From: Stenotrophomonas panacihumi | Lineage (GTDB): Bacteria > Pseudomonadota > Gammaproteobacteria > Xanthomonadales > Xanthomonadaceae | DNA length: 64,000 nt | Assembly: GCF_001431645.1 (NCBI RefSeq) | Contig: NZ_LLXU01000035.1 | Location: 38,119 to 102,118, forward strand | Direction: 5' to 3' | Program-made: the position numbers and the translations under genes | Notes under the pieces: model-generated | Database searches by the model: none | Told to the model about the DNA's origin: nothing | The model's input: the letters and a program-made list of their open reading frames with translations, nothing else | In this document: piece after piece, positions 16,245 through 23,795 of the stretch | Numbering within the stretch: position 1 is the first letter of the stretch | Layout of the letters: each line of letters begins with the position of its first letter

Positions 16245-16405
16245 TTTGCAACCTCCGAGGTAGAGTCGGCTGTCCGAGCAGCAACCTCCTGCTCGGTTGG
16301 ACGCATGCGCGCCGCTGGATGGTCAGACGTGCAGCAAGAAACCCGACTTTCACCGGGGCTGTATTGATTCCGGCGCGTCCAATCTCGAGTGGGACGACTG
16401 TCCGG

Positions 16406-17014
16406 CTAGGTACCTAGAGCGCTCTCGAGGACGTCCAGCGCTTTGACGTAGTAGCCTCGCGCCGCTAGCAGCAAGACCAACGGATTGCCAAGGTCGATTG
16501 GCTTTCCGAGATGCGATGTGGGCGGATTTCTGGATCCGCCTCGGTTGTGGACTGCGACAAGCTTCAGCGATGGTGCAATCGCAACAAATTGGGCGTTCGT
16601 CATCCCGCCTATCCGGACAACACCACCCTGCATGGAGAGGTTCTCGATGCGCGTAGGCTTGCTTCGATCAATGGGATTGATCGCGAATCCGCCGGGCTCT
16701 GTCTGCATGACCGGCTCGACTCCGTGCTCAAGAGAGTCTCTGGCCATCTTGACGTACGCCAGAAGCGGATCACTCGCTCGGTGTCTCTGATACGTGCCCG
16801 AGAGGCCACCCCATCTGGCGCTGTTGCGATACGCCCCCTCGATTCGGTTCCAAAGCCGCTCGATGATGATTAGGCATTCCTCCCAACATCGCCTCGCTTC
16901 ATCGAGAGTCTGCGCCGACTGGAACCTATCCAATTGCTTATCTAAGTCTTCGAGGGTTTCTCGCGCACGCGATGTCTTCGACACTGGCTCACCCACTCCG
17001 TTGGAATGATCCAT
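16406..17014 (-). CDS. Hypothetical protein
   Basis: 202 residues from the ATG at 17014 (MDHSNGVGEPVSK); a start 36 bases upstream is possible. The N-terminal half is helical and charged (ARETLEDLDKQLDRFQ, CWEECLIIIERLW); the C-terminal half is beta-rich (IGGMTNAQFVAI). No membrane span. Lower GC and A-rich codons than neighbouring late genes suggest a recent acquisition. It stands alone between the endolysin leader and a terminator. Function unknown. Confidence 0.6.
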   Translation of the reverse strand: MDHSNGVGEPVSKTSRARETLEDLDKQLDRFQSAQTLDEARRCWEECLIIIERLWNRIEGAYRNSARWGGLSGTYQRHRASDPLLAYVKMARDSLEHGVEPVMQTEPGGFAINPIDRSKPTRIENLSMQGGVVRIGGMTNAQFVAIAPSLKLVAVHNRGGSRNPPTSHLGKPIDLGNPLVLLLAARGYYVKALDVLESALGT

Positions 17015-17111
17015 CGTAGTGCGTCGGACATGGCCTTTGCCACATCGCATAAGGGCGCCCGCCCCGCGGCCCGGCAGGATCCCGATGGTTGTTCCGGCGA
17101 GGGGGCGAGCA

Positions 17112-17140
17112 TAAAAAAAGGGCCCTGCTCAGCAGGGCCC
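17112..17140 (-). terminator. Rho-independent terminator
   Basis: GGGCCCTGCT..AGCAGGGCCC followed on the minus strand by TTTTTTTAT. It lies 28 bases after the stop of the secreted-protein gene at 17168 and would block leftward reading into the lysis and head genes unless antitermination occurs. Confidence 0.88.
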
Positions 17141-17167
17141 GTTGTATCAGGGGTCTGGCGTAACCGA

Positions 17168-17479
17168 TCAGACGAGCGATGGGACGCATGCCTTGTAGGC
17201 GTACATGGTCGCATTGAGGAGCGGCTTCGGATCGCCAGTGCGCTCGACGTAGTCGGCCGCTTCCTGGGTCATCTGATTAACCGTCTCTTCGCCGACGCAG
17301 TTGCAGTACTGGTGAATCTTGGCAGGGTGAATGCCCGCATTCGCGGGCTCCGTAAGCTGCCGTTTCAGGCAGGCGTTCGTCGTCGCCGGCGAGAGATCAG
17401 CCCTCGTGGCGGGTGAAACAGGCGTAGCCGATGCGATACCAGCAACCACGAAGAACGTCAGTCCAATTGCGATCTTCAT
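17168..17479 (-). CDS. Small secreted Cys-containing protein
   Basis: 103 residues from ATG 17479 (AGGGGAAG upstream). MKIAIGLTFFVVAGIASA is a clear signal peptide with an AxA cleavage site. The mature part has four cysteines (ACLKRQ, YCNCVGEE, KACVPS), which suggests disulphides in the periplasm. A longer upstream reading is rejected because it lacks a ribosome site and would bury the signal peptide. It sits alone before a strong terminator, like a moron expressed from its own promoter. Function unknown. Confidence 0.75.
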   Translation of the reverse strand: MKIAIGLTFFVVAGIASATPVSPATRADLSPATTNACLKRQLTEPANAGIHPAKIHQYCNCVGEETVNQMTQEAADYVERTGDPKPLLNATMYAYKACVPSLV

Positions 17480-17826
17480 AACTTCCCCTGTTTGAGCGGG
17501 CCGCAGCCCGGTGCCAGGGAACGGGATGGTCTCACCGCTCCCTCGCCGCGACTTTACTACAGGGATAGGGAGCCGCATCGGTGCGGCCAGCCGGTCCCGT
17601 CCGACGGGACGCACTGCGATGCTCCCCAAATGGGACCGACCGCCGTCGCGAATGAAGGGTGCCGGTCATGGCGGCGCCCGTGCGCGATCCCGGCGCGCAC
17701 ACGTTCACTGACGAGGCGGCGGCGGTCGGTTTGCATGCCCCCGAAACGCAAAACGCCCGGCCGAGGCCGAGCGCTTGGGGGACTGATCCGAATTTGCCGG
17801 GAATTTACGGCGTCGTGTCCGACACG
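17480..17826. other. 347-base gap before the late region
   Basis: No convincing gene on either strand. It holds a hairpin/terminator at 17747-17773 (minus strand). By position between the Q-like gene and the late genes it should contain a late promoter, but I could not find one with good boxes. Confidence 0.5.
17747..17773 (-). terminator. Possible terminator after the Q-like gene
   Basis: CGCTCGGCC-TC-GGCCGGGCG (one imperfect pair) followed on the minus strand by TTTTGCG, about 55 bases past the stop at 17827. Confidence 0.5.
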
Positions 17827-18405
17827 TCAAGCCCCAAGCCGACAGCGGACCCATCCCCTGCCCTCGGCGACCAACTCGCGGAACTTGCCCCTTCCGATTC
17901 CCATCGTCTCCGCCTTCTCCAGCGGATGGCCGAACGTGCAGTAATGCAGCCGCAGGGCCAGGCCGTTCGCCGCGTGGCGCGCCTGCAGGTCCAGCACAGC
18001 CCGCTCCACCCTCTCGGCGTCCGTGGGCACGTAAGTGCGCGCGCCGGCCGCGCCGCGAGTTTCCGCACACCGCACCGGATCCACGGCCCAGCTCGGTACA
18101 GGGGCCACGTTGCCCTTGCGATCGCTGAGCCCTGCTGCCTGGCCGTGCAGTCGGCGGCGCGGGTCGCCGCCGCGGTCCCTGTTCGCCACCCGCCGGATGA
18201 TGTTGGCCACCGGGTCGACGTCCTCTGCCACCGCGGTGGCGCTGGCGCCAGGTGACCGGTACAGGCCGGCGCCGCTGGCCTGTTCCTCCTCGAGCATCGC
18301 GGCTTCCTCGCTCGCTCGCTGGCCGCGCTCTCCGAACCAGTAGGCCCAGAGCCGCAGGCGGGCCTCGAAGATCTCGTCGGGTTGGAGTTGCAGCGCCGTG
18401 CTCAT
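17827..18405 (-). CDS. Possible late-gene regulator (Q-like position)
   Basis: 192 residues, MSTALQLQPDEIFEARLRLWAYWFGERG... The C-terminal 50 residues (ALRLHYCTFGHPLEKAETMGIGRGKF) read as a helix-turn-helix of the type seen in ArpU/Q-like phage late regulators, where a short 'LRLHY' helix precedes the recognition helix. It is the last gene of the leftward early operon and lies just before the late genes, the place of lambda Q. The N-terminal half is unrecognised. Antitermination is inferred from position and from the two terminators downstream. Confidence 0.55.
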   Translation of the reverse strand: MSTALQLQPDEIFEARLRLWAYWFGERGQRASEEAAMLEEEQASGAGLYRSPGASATAVAEDVDPVANIIRRVANRDRGGDPRRRLHGQAAGLSDRKGNVAPVPSWAVDPVRCAETRGAAGARTYVPTDAERVERAVLDLQARHAANGLALRLHYCTFGHPLEKAETMGIGRGKFRELVAEGRGWVRCRLGA

Positions 18406-18620
18406 GGGTACCTCTGGAGGGTGGTGTCGTCGAAAGCGAATCGGGGGCTTTGGCCATCGTCAGCGCACATGCCGCGCTGGCGCTCTGGCTGGCCACGGCA
18501 GTGCACGGCCTCGGCCGTTGTGACGCGGTGCTGGCAAAGGCAGCAGCTGCCGTGCTGCCGACAGTCCGCCTCCATGTACGCGCGGCGGCGCTTCTCGGCG
18601 AGGCGGTCAGCTGGCGTCAT
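18402..18620 (-). CDS. Small Cys-rich (zinc-finger-like) phage protein
   Basis: 72 residues, overlapping both neighbours by four bases (ATGA). It is basic at the start (MTPADRLAEKRRR) and has six cysteines, including HGSCCLCQHR and later HCRG and MCADD, consistent with a small zinc-binding fold. Phage ninF/ninH-like or HNH-like small proteins occupy this area in lambdoid phages. No family assigned. Confidence 0.65.
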   Translation of the reverse strand: MTPADRLAEKRRRAYMEADCRQHGSCCLCQHRVTTAEAVHCRGQPERQRGMCADDGQSPRFAFDDTTLQRYP

Positions 18621-19138
18621 GCGGCCATGGCTCCGACCAAGTGACGCTGCTGGTGCCACAGGGCGAGCAGGTAGGCCTCGGCCCGGCCGTGGTCGCGCTT
18701 GCGCTTCAGCTGGTCGGCGACGCTCGGGAATCGGGTGATGGCCAGCAAGCGGGATGCGTCCTTGTCCTGACCGATCAGGCCGAAGTGCCGCTTCCAACTG
18801 GCCGGCTCGGCGAGGCTGAAGTCGATGCCCATGACCGCGAGCACCGTCTTGGCCGTGGCGTAGCTCTCGCCAAAGTTCATCGACGACTGCGCGCCGGGAC
18901 GACGACCTTCCTTCGGCGGCATCGCCCGCACCCGCTCCACGCAGCCGCTGAAGGTGGCGCCCGGATGCTCCTGCCGGACCTGCTTCACGAACGCGGCGAT
19001 GGCGCGCGGGTCGACCTCGGTCTTGGCGCCCACCGTCATGGTCGGCATGTCCAGCACCGGGCCGGCCTGGCCATCTATGACCACGCCCACCGCGCCCGTC
19101 AGGCCCGGGTCGATCCCGAAGGTGACGTGCAGGCTCAT
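18617..19138 (-). CDS. RuvC-like Holliday junction resolvase
   Basis: 173 residues from ATG 19138. VTFGIDPGLTGAVGV is the first catalytic strand with its Asp, SGCVERV supplies the Glu of the second, and DHGRAEAYLLALW resembles the last strand, although the usual HDxAxA Asp appears shifted. It should resolve branched DNA before packaging, the role of lambda Rap or phage RuvC proteins. It starts within the end of the small gene before it. A longer upstream reading is rejected because it lies over that gene. Confidence 0.82.
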   Translation of the reverse strand: MSLHVTFGIDPGLTGAVGVVIDGQAGPVLDMPTMTVGAKTEVDPRAIAAFVKQVRQEHPGATFSGCVERVRAMPPKEGRRPGAQSSMNFGESYATAKTVLAVMGIDFSLAEPASWKRHFGLIGQDKDASRLLAITRFPSVADQLKRKRDHGRAEAYLLALWHQQRHLVGAMAA

Positions 19139-19356
19139 CGCGCATTCCGGCGCGCACAGCGCGGCTGCGAGCTGTTGCGGGCGATCGCGGCGCGGTTGGC
19201 GGCGCGCTGCTTGCCGCGCGCGGCGGCGATGCGGCGCTCCAGCTCCACGATAGTGCTGGCGCCGTCGCGCACCACGCCCACGTACGCGCGGTAGGTCGGA
19301 TAGGCCGTCTCGAAGTCGACCCGGCGAGGGAACTCGCGGCCTTCGAAGATGATCAT
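19135..19356 (-). CDS. Hypothetical phage protein with basic tail
   Basis: 73 residues, MIIFEGREFPRRVDFETAYPT.., then a helical segment and a strongly basic C-terminus (RGKQRAANRAAIARN, RCARRNAR). It overlaps neighbours by four bases on both sides. The basic tail suggests nucleic-acid contact. No family recognised. Confidence 0.6.
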   Translation of the reverse strand: MIIFEGREFPRRVDFETAYPTYRAYVGVVRDGASTIVELERRIAAARGKQRAANRAAIARNSSQPRCARRNAR

Positions 19357-19526
19357 GCCGCGGCCCTCCGCTCCCGATCTTCATCGTCCCAGCCCTCGCG
19401 CCAGCGCTCCCGCTGCAGCAGGCTGTTGTGGTCCATGCCATAGCGCGGGCTGCTGTCGCGGGACTTGCCGGCCTGGCGCGCGCGGCGGCCGGATTCGTAT
19501 GCCTGGTCAAACTGCTGCTGGCTCAT
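19353..19526 (-). CDS. Rmf/CrpP-fold small protein
   Basis: 57 residues, MSQQQFDQAYESGRRARQAG.. then RERWREGWDDEDRE. The pattern AYExGxxAxxAG...P......WREGWDDE is that of the small Rmf/CrpP proteins common in phages and plasmids. Ribosome modulation factor itself pairs ribosomes; phage versions are uncharacterised, and the drug-modifying activity claimed for CrpP should not be assumed. Overlaps both neighbouring genes. Confidence 0.65.
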   Translation of the reverse strand: MSQQQFDQAYESGRRARQAGKSRDSSPRYGMDHNSLLQRERWREGWDDEDRERRAAA

Positions 19527-19891
19527 GCGACTTTCCTCATATGCTGGTCGATCAAGGTGTTCTGGAGGTCCAGCAGGTAGTCGTCGGTGCCGACCTCCTG
19601 CCGGAAGCGGCGCGGCTGGCGCGCGTAGGACGGTCCGAATAGGCGTTCGCAGGTTTCCGCCGAAATACCGCCGAAGGGCTCGCCGCGGTGCGACCAGGAG
19701 TTCAGGCCAACGGTGAAGTCGTGGCCGCGGCGCGGGGCACCGTGCTTGCCGCCGACGGTCAGGTGGTGGATCTCGCAGGGCACAAAGCCCAGCCCCAGGG
19801 ATCGGGCGACGATGCAGCCGGCCTCGCGGATGGCATCGAAGCGAGCCCGTTGGGCGCCAGTGGGATTGCCCGTGGATCGGCCGGCCTTCAT
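19523..19891 (-). CDS. Ref-family RecA-dependent nuclease
   Basis: 122 residues from ATG 19891. CEIHHLTVGGKHGAPRRGHD, GLNSWSHRG and FGPSYARQPRRFRQEVG match the C-terminal domain of phage P1 Ref, an HNH-like nuclease that cuts at RecA-bound displaced strands. In P1 it enhances recombination. It is shorter than P1 Ref, lacking the long N-terminal arm, as usual in other phages. It may work with the YqaJ/annealase pair and the RuvC-like enzyme of this prophage. Confidence 0.82.
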   Translation of the reverse strand: MKAGRSTGNPTGAQRARFDAIREAGCIVARSLGLGFVPCEIHHLTVGGKHGAPRRGHDFTVGLNSWSHRGEPFGGISAETCERLFGPSYARQPRRFRQEVGTDDYLLDLQNTLIDQHMRKVA

Positions 19892-19920
19892 GCTCTGCTC
19901 CCGACAAGCAAGGAGGCACC

Positions 19921-20481
19921 ATGGAGTACTGCTTCTATCTGGACTGGACGGGCTGGAAGCCGGAGGTCTGGGCAGCCTGGACCCAGGCGATCCTCTCCGC
20001 AGCTGCGATCTACGCCGCCAGTCGTCTCGCAACGCGACAGGAGCGATTGACCATGCGCCGACGGGCCGACGCATGTGTCGGACTGATCACGCATGCCCAG
20101 GATGTTCTTCTGGACGTGGTCGCTCGTCCCACCCTTGGCTCGTCGATTGCGCGAATTGAGTCCCTGTCCCAGCAGCTGAGGGAGGTCCCATTGGAAAGCG
20201 TTCCTGACTTCCGCCTCACGATCGCTGTTCGCCAGGCAAGTTCTGCCATGTCCGCCTTGCATGCCGACTTGTCGGCGCGAAAGACCAGCATCAGTTACGG
20301 CATTTCGAGAAACGAAATGGCAGCACGGGAAGATGTCAAGAGAGCCGCGACTGAGCTCGACGCAGCCTATGCATTGGCGATTGAAGCTGCAAACGAACTG
20401 CAGTCCCCGACCATTCGCCAACGGCTCGCGCACTGGAGGTTCAAGCGCAAGAATGAAAAAGCGCAGGCCGGCACCCATTAG
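19921..20481 (+). CDS. Membrane-anchored hypothetical protein, probable moron
   Basis: 186 residues from ATG 19921 with a strong AAGGAGG site. After a short Trp-rich start (MEYCFYLDWTGWKPEVWAAW) there is one hydrophobic segment (AILSAAAIYAASRLA), then a long helical soluble part. It runs against the leftward operon between the Ref and DUF1367 genes. Codon use is less GC-biased than the flanking genes, a sign of recent entry. The topology (short N-terminal anchor plus cytoplasmic helices) recurs in the moron at 32.3 kb. Function unknown. Confidence 0.7.
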   Translation: MEYCFYLDWTGWKPEVWAAWTQAILSAAAIYAASRLATRQERLTMRRRADACVGLITHAQDVLLDVVARPTLGSSIARIESLSQQLREVPLESVPDFRLTIAVRQASSAMSALHADLSARKTSISYGISRNEMAAREDVKRAATELDAAYALAIEAANELQSPTIRQRLAHWRFKRKNEKAQAGTH

Positions 20482-21119
20482 GCGGCCCTCCTTCTCTGTT
20501 CCCCGCCGGCACGATCGCCCTGCGCCATGCGCCAGAACTCTGCGCGCACATCATCCAGCAACACGTGGGTGTAGTTGGCTCCGATGTAGGCGTTGATGCC
20601 CTCGAACAGCCGGCCGAACTCGTCCTCGTCCATGCTGTCGAAGGCCAGCGATCGCGCGACCGTGACCGGAATGGTCTTGATCTCCGGCAGCACCGCGCGC
20701 AGCAGTTTCGCCGCGCCGGCGCCGAAGGTCTGATCCACGGTCGCCAGTACCGCCGAGATCACCGGCGAGGCGTCCATCTCGATCACCTCGCAGCAGACGC
20801 CGGCTTCGCGCTGCAGGCGCTTCACCGCCTCGTGGCTGTCGAGGCCTTCCCAGCCCTCGACGTTGTCCACCATCAGCTGGCCGACCGCGTGGGCGAGCCG
20901 GTGGAAGGCGCGGTTGCGCGGCGCCTTAACCTCCAAACGCAGTTCCTGGCCGCGCCGGTAGCCACGCTGCTTCATCAGCTCCCGGTCGACGGGGTTCTCT
21001 GCCAGCAGCGCCAGCCGCTCCTCGCCGGTGCTGAGCACTGCAACGCGCTCGACCACCGCATATATCGGGCGCGCGGCACGCTTGGCACGGATCTTCTTGG
21101 CGGCAGGGGTGAGCGTCAT
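20478..21119 (-). CDS. DUF1367-like phage protein
   Basis: 213 residues. KAPRNRAFHRLAHAVGQLM and IKTIPVTVARSLAFDSMDEDEFGRLFEGI follow the pattern of phage DUF1367 proteins, found next to NinB-like and resolvase genes. Their function is unknown but context points to recombination or replication. The start overlaps the DnaB stop by four bases. Confidence 0.7.
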   Translation of the reverse strand: MTLTPAAKKIRAKRAARPIYAVVERVAVLSTGEERLALLAENPVDRELMKQRGYRRGQELRLEVKAPRNRAFHRLAHAVGQLMVDNVEGWEGLDSHEAVKRLQREAGVCCEVIEMDASPVISAVLATVDQTFGAGAAKLLRAVLPEIKTIPVTVARSLAFDSMDEDEFGRLFEGINAYIGANYTHVLLDDVRAEFWRMAQGDRAGGEQRRRAA

Positions 21120-22600
21120 GCGGCCTGCTCCTGTCGCGGCGCGGCGCCGGTGCGCAGCGCGGCGGCCAGTCCCTTGCGGCGCGGCGCCGGCTTGGTGTCC
21201 GTCGTGCTCTCGATCGGCGCCGGCTGCCAGTACTCCGGCAGGTCCTGGAACTTGAACCGCTCCGGCATGTAGAGCACGCGGCAGTCGCCCGGCGGCCCGT
21301 TGCGCTGGATGGCCACGATCAGTTCCGCAGTGCCGGCGTAGCGGCTGTCGCGGTTATAGACCTCGTCGCGGTAGATGAAGATCACCGCGTCGGCGTCCTG
21401 CTCGATCGAGCCAGAATCGCGCAAGTCCGACACGATCGGGCGCTTGTCCGTGCGCTTCTCGAGCTCGCGGTTGAGTTGGCTCAGCAGCAAGACCGGGACG
21501 CCCAGTTCGCCAGCCATGAGCTTCAGCGCGCGGGTGATGTCGCCGATGCCCTGCGCGCGGTTGTCGCCCACGACCGTCATCAGCTGCAGGTAATCGATCA
21601 CCACCAGGCCGAGGGGCTTGCGCGCGTGCTGACGCCGCACCTGCGCGATGACGTGCTCGACCCGCGCATTGCGCGGCCGGCTGACGAAGATCTCGGCGCC
21701 ACGCAGGCGCTTCATGGCGCTGGTCACCGCCGCCCAGTCGACCTCGTCGAGATCGCCCGATCGAATGCGGCCGCCGTCGATGTTGCCGATGCTGGACAGC
21801 ATGCGGTCGCCGAGCTCCTCGGGCTGCATTTCGAAGCTGAAGAACGCGACGGCCTTCTTGCTGACCAGCGCGCAATGCTCGGCGATGTTCTGGGCCAGCG
21901 TGGTCTTGCCCATCTTCGGGCGCGCGGCCATCACGTACAGACCGCCGGGGCGCAGCCCGCCCAGGATGCGGTCGAGGTCTTCGATGCTGGTGGCCTGGCC
22001 GTGCATGACGGTGCCGGCACGCGAGCGCTCCTCCAGCCGCTCGAACACGCGCTGCATCACCGGCGCGACCGGCTCCAGGTCGCACGGCTCATTGTCCAGC
22101 AGCCCGCCGATGCGGCTCTGCGCCATGCCGACCAGCTCAATGCTCGAGCGGCCGTCGGGCTGGAAGCCATCGTTGACCATCTCCGTGCCGGCCTCGATCA
22201 GGCGGCGCAGGCGCGCCTTGTCGGCCACGATCTCGGCGTAGCCGCGGATGTTCGCCGCCGACGGCGTCGTGCTCGACAGCTCGATGAGGTAGGCGCCGTC
22301 GCCGACCTGCTCCAAGAGGCCCCGCGACTGGAACCAATCGCCCAGCGTGACGGTATCGAACTCCCGCTCCATGCCCGCAAGCTCGGAGATAGCGCGCCAG
22401 ATCAGGCGGTGATCGCGGCGGTAGAAGTCGCCCTCGGCCAGCAGATCCGCCACCTGCCACCACGTCTGGGCGCGGAGCATCAGACCGCCGAGGACTGCTT
22501 GCTCAGCATCCACGCTGTGCGGCGGCACGCGCGCGGCGCCGACGTCAGCGCCAGGCCCATACAGCTCGGCCATGCGGTCAATTTCGCCGCGCGCGCTCAT
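21116..22600 (-). CDS. Replicative DNA helicase (DnaB type)
   Basis: 494 residues. PPHSVDAEQAVLGGLML is the DnaB N-terminal block; AARPKMGKTTLAQN is the Walker A loop; LVVIDYLQLM is Walker B; SDLRDSGSIEQDADAVIFIYR is the C-terminal hexamer motif. It unwinds the replication fork. It follows the O-like initiator with a four-base overlap, so the pair supplies the phage's own initiator and helicase. Length is normal. Confidence 0.94.
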   Translation of the reverse strand: MSARGEIDRMAELYGPGADVGAARVPPHSVDAEQAVLGGLMLRAQTWWQVADLLAEGDFYRRDHRLIWRAISELAGMEREFDTVTLGDWFQSRGLLEQVGDGAYLIELSSTTPSAANIRGYAEIVADKARLRRLIEAGTEMVNDGFQPDGRSSIELVGMAQSRIGGLLDNEPCDLEPVAPVMQRVFERLEERSRAGTVMHGQATSIEDLDRILGGLRPGGLYVMAARPKMGKTTLAQNIAEHCALVSKKAVAFFSFEMQPEELGDRMLSSIGNIDGGRIRSGDLDEVDWAAVTSAMKRLRGAEIFVSRPRNARVEHVIAQVRRQHARKPLGLVVIDYLQLMTVVGDNRAQGIGDITRALKLMAGELGVPVLLLSQLNRELEKRTDKRPIVSDLRDSGSIEQDADAVIFIYRDEVYNRDSRYAGTAELIVAIQRNGPPGDCRVLYMPERFKFQDLPEYWQPAPIESTTDTKPAPRRKGLAAALRTGAAPRQEQAA

Positions 22601-23601
22601 GCCGCCGCCTCCGACATCGCACGGTCGAACAGCTTGGCGATCACGGTCTCACGCAGCAGGAATTCGAAATCGGGCTTCCAGTTCTCGTGGCCGGGGCCGC
22701 CGGTACGCCGGCCGGAGTGGAACTCGTCCTCCGCCGCGGTTTCGAACAGCGCCTGCCAGAACGCGGCGGTGACCCGCTCGTTGCCGTAGAGCTGCGCGCA
22801 GATCGCCCGGCAGGTCGGCAGCGCCTTCTCGACCGCCTTGAGCCGCGGCTTGTTCAGCACCGCGCACGCCGCCAGTTCGCCGTGGGGCTTGGCCAGGATT
22901 CGGTTGTAGGCCTCCTGCGCCTGCTCGGCGATCTGCTGGATTCGCTGTGCCTTCCGGGCTTTGAGGTCAGCGGGTGGCGAGGCGTCTCCCGTCAGCGCCA
23001 GCTGCGGGGACGAATCCGACCGAAGGGAGGATTGATTCTCCTGCTCCTGTTCCTGTTCCTGCTCCTGTTCCTGTTCCTGTTCCTGTTCCTGATTAGGCAT
23101 AGCCTTCGTGGAAGGCTTCCCGGAAGGCTTTCCGAAAGCCTCATTGAAAGCCTTCGCGAAACCCTCTCCAAGCCCGCAAACAAAGGCTCTCAGGGCTTCC
23201 ATCGCCTCCGACTTGAGCGCGCATTCGGGTATCAGATCGAACTCGGCGCCCCAGCTGCGCACGACGTTGGGTGACTCGGGCCGGTTGTGTTGGATGGCCT
23301 TCGGGATCCACATGACCCGGGCCTTGAAGTCGGCTTTGACCATGCCTTGCCGGAAGGCTTCCCCGAAGGCTTTGTCGAAGGCTTCCAGATCCCAGTCCAG
23401 TTCCTCGGCCATGGCCGCGCGACCGGCACGGAACAGCCCTGGGATAGGCCCGGTGTGCGGGCCCGTGATCAGGTAGAGCCAGAGGCCCTGCCCGCTCGGG
23501 GGCATAGGCGACAGCGCGCGGAACTTCTCGTCGCCCCATGTGCGCACTTCGACCTTGCGGTAGCGGCTGCGGGCCGCGCGGGTTTCGGTTTCGCTGCTCA
23601 C
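22597..23601 (-). CDS. O-like replication initiator / helicase loader
   Basis: 334 residues from a GTG at 23601 overlapping the previous TGA. The N-terminal 110 residues (RYRKVEVRTWGDEKFRAL..) resemble the winged-helix start of phage replication O-type proteins. The middle has short repeats of AF(G/N)EAF and GKPSGKPS, then nine Gln-Glu pairs forming an acidic linker; the C-terminus is helical. The DNA of the middle carries repeated AAGGCTT words, like the lambda origin inside gene O. With DnaB directly downstream, it probably binds the origin and loads the helicase. Confidence 0.75.
   Translation of the reverse strand: MSSETETRAARSRYRKVEVRTWGDEKFRALSPMPPSGQGLWLYLITGPHTGPIPGLFRAGRAAMAEELDWDLEAFDKAFGEAFRQGMVKADFKARVMWIPKAIQHNRPESPNVVRSWGAEFDLIPECALKSEAMEALRAFVCGLGEGFAKAFNEAFGKPSGKPSTKAMPNQEQEQEQEQEQEQEQEQENQSSLRSDSSPQLALTGDASPPADLKARKAQRIQQIAEQAQEAYNRILAKPHGELAACAVLNKPRLKAVEKALPTCRAICAQLYGNERVTAAFWQALFETAAEDEFHSGRRTGGPGHENWKPDFEFLLRETVIAKLFDRAMSEAAA
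23038..23091 (-). repeat. Hexanucleotide repeat encoding (Gln-Glu)9
   Basis: Nine in-frame copies of CAGGAA/CAGGAG within the O-like gene. Copy number changes would keep the frame and alter linker length. Confidence 0.92.
23101..23388. repeat. Iteron-like AAGGCTT cluster, candidate replication origin
   Basis: About ten copies of GAAGGCTT or its complement lie in two groups (23101-23200 and 23350-23388) inside the O-like gene, several as near-palindromes GGAAGGCTTCC. Spacings are 10-13 bases within groups. An origin role is inferred from lambda; the repeats also encode a repeated AF.EAF peptide. Confidence 0.5.
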
Positions 23602-23795
23602 GGTTGCAAGCCCCCCGCCTGCTCCATGCGCTCGACCTGCGCCTGGCTGCGCGCCAGGCTCTTCTCGCGCATCTGCTCCCACAGGCGGCGCCGCTCCGAC
23701 TCGTTCTCCAGCAGGTGCTCGACCCGCATCTCGTTGGCGATGCGGCGGATCGAGCCTTCGCGGGCGATGTCCGCTGCGGTGAGGTCGGCGGTCAT
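23598..23795 (-). CDS. Small helical phage protein
   Basis: 65 residues, MTADLTAADIAREGSIRR.., charged and fully helical (ESERRRLWEQMREKSLARSQ). Overlaps both the CII-like gene and the O-like GTG by four bases. No family recognised. Confidence 0.6.
   Translation of the reverse strand: MTADLTAADIAREGSIRRIANEMRVEHLLENESERRRLWEQMREKSLARSQAQVERMEQAGGLQP

Noticed and set aside
16241..16306. A 21-codon frame ending in GTGA overlap with the endolysin start, possible leader peptide.
   Set aside because: No ribosome site at its ATG; the overlap alone is weak because the endolysin GTG has its own GGAGG.
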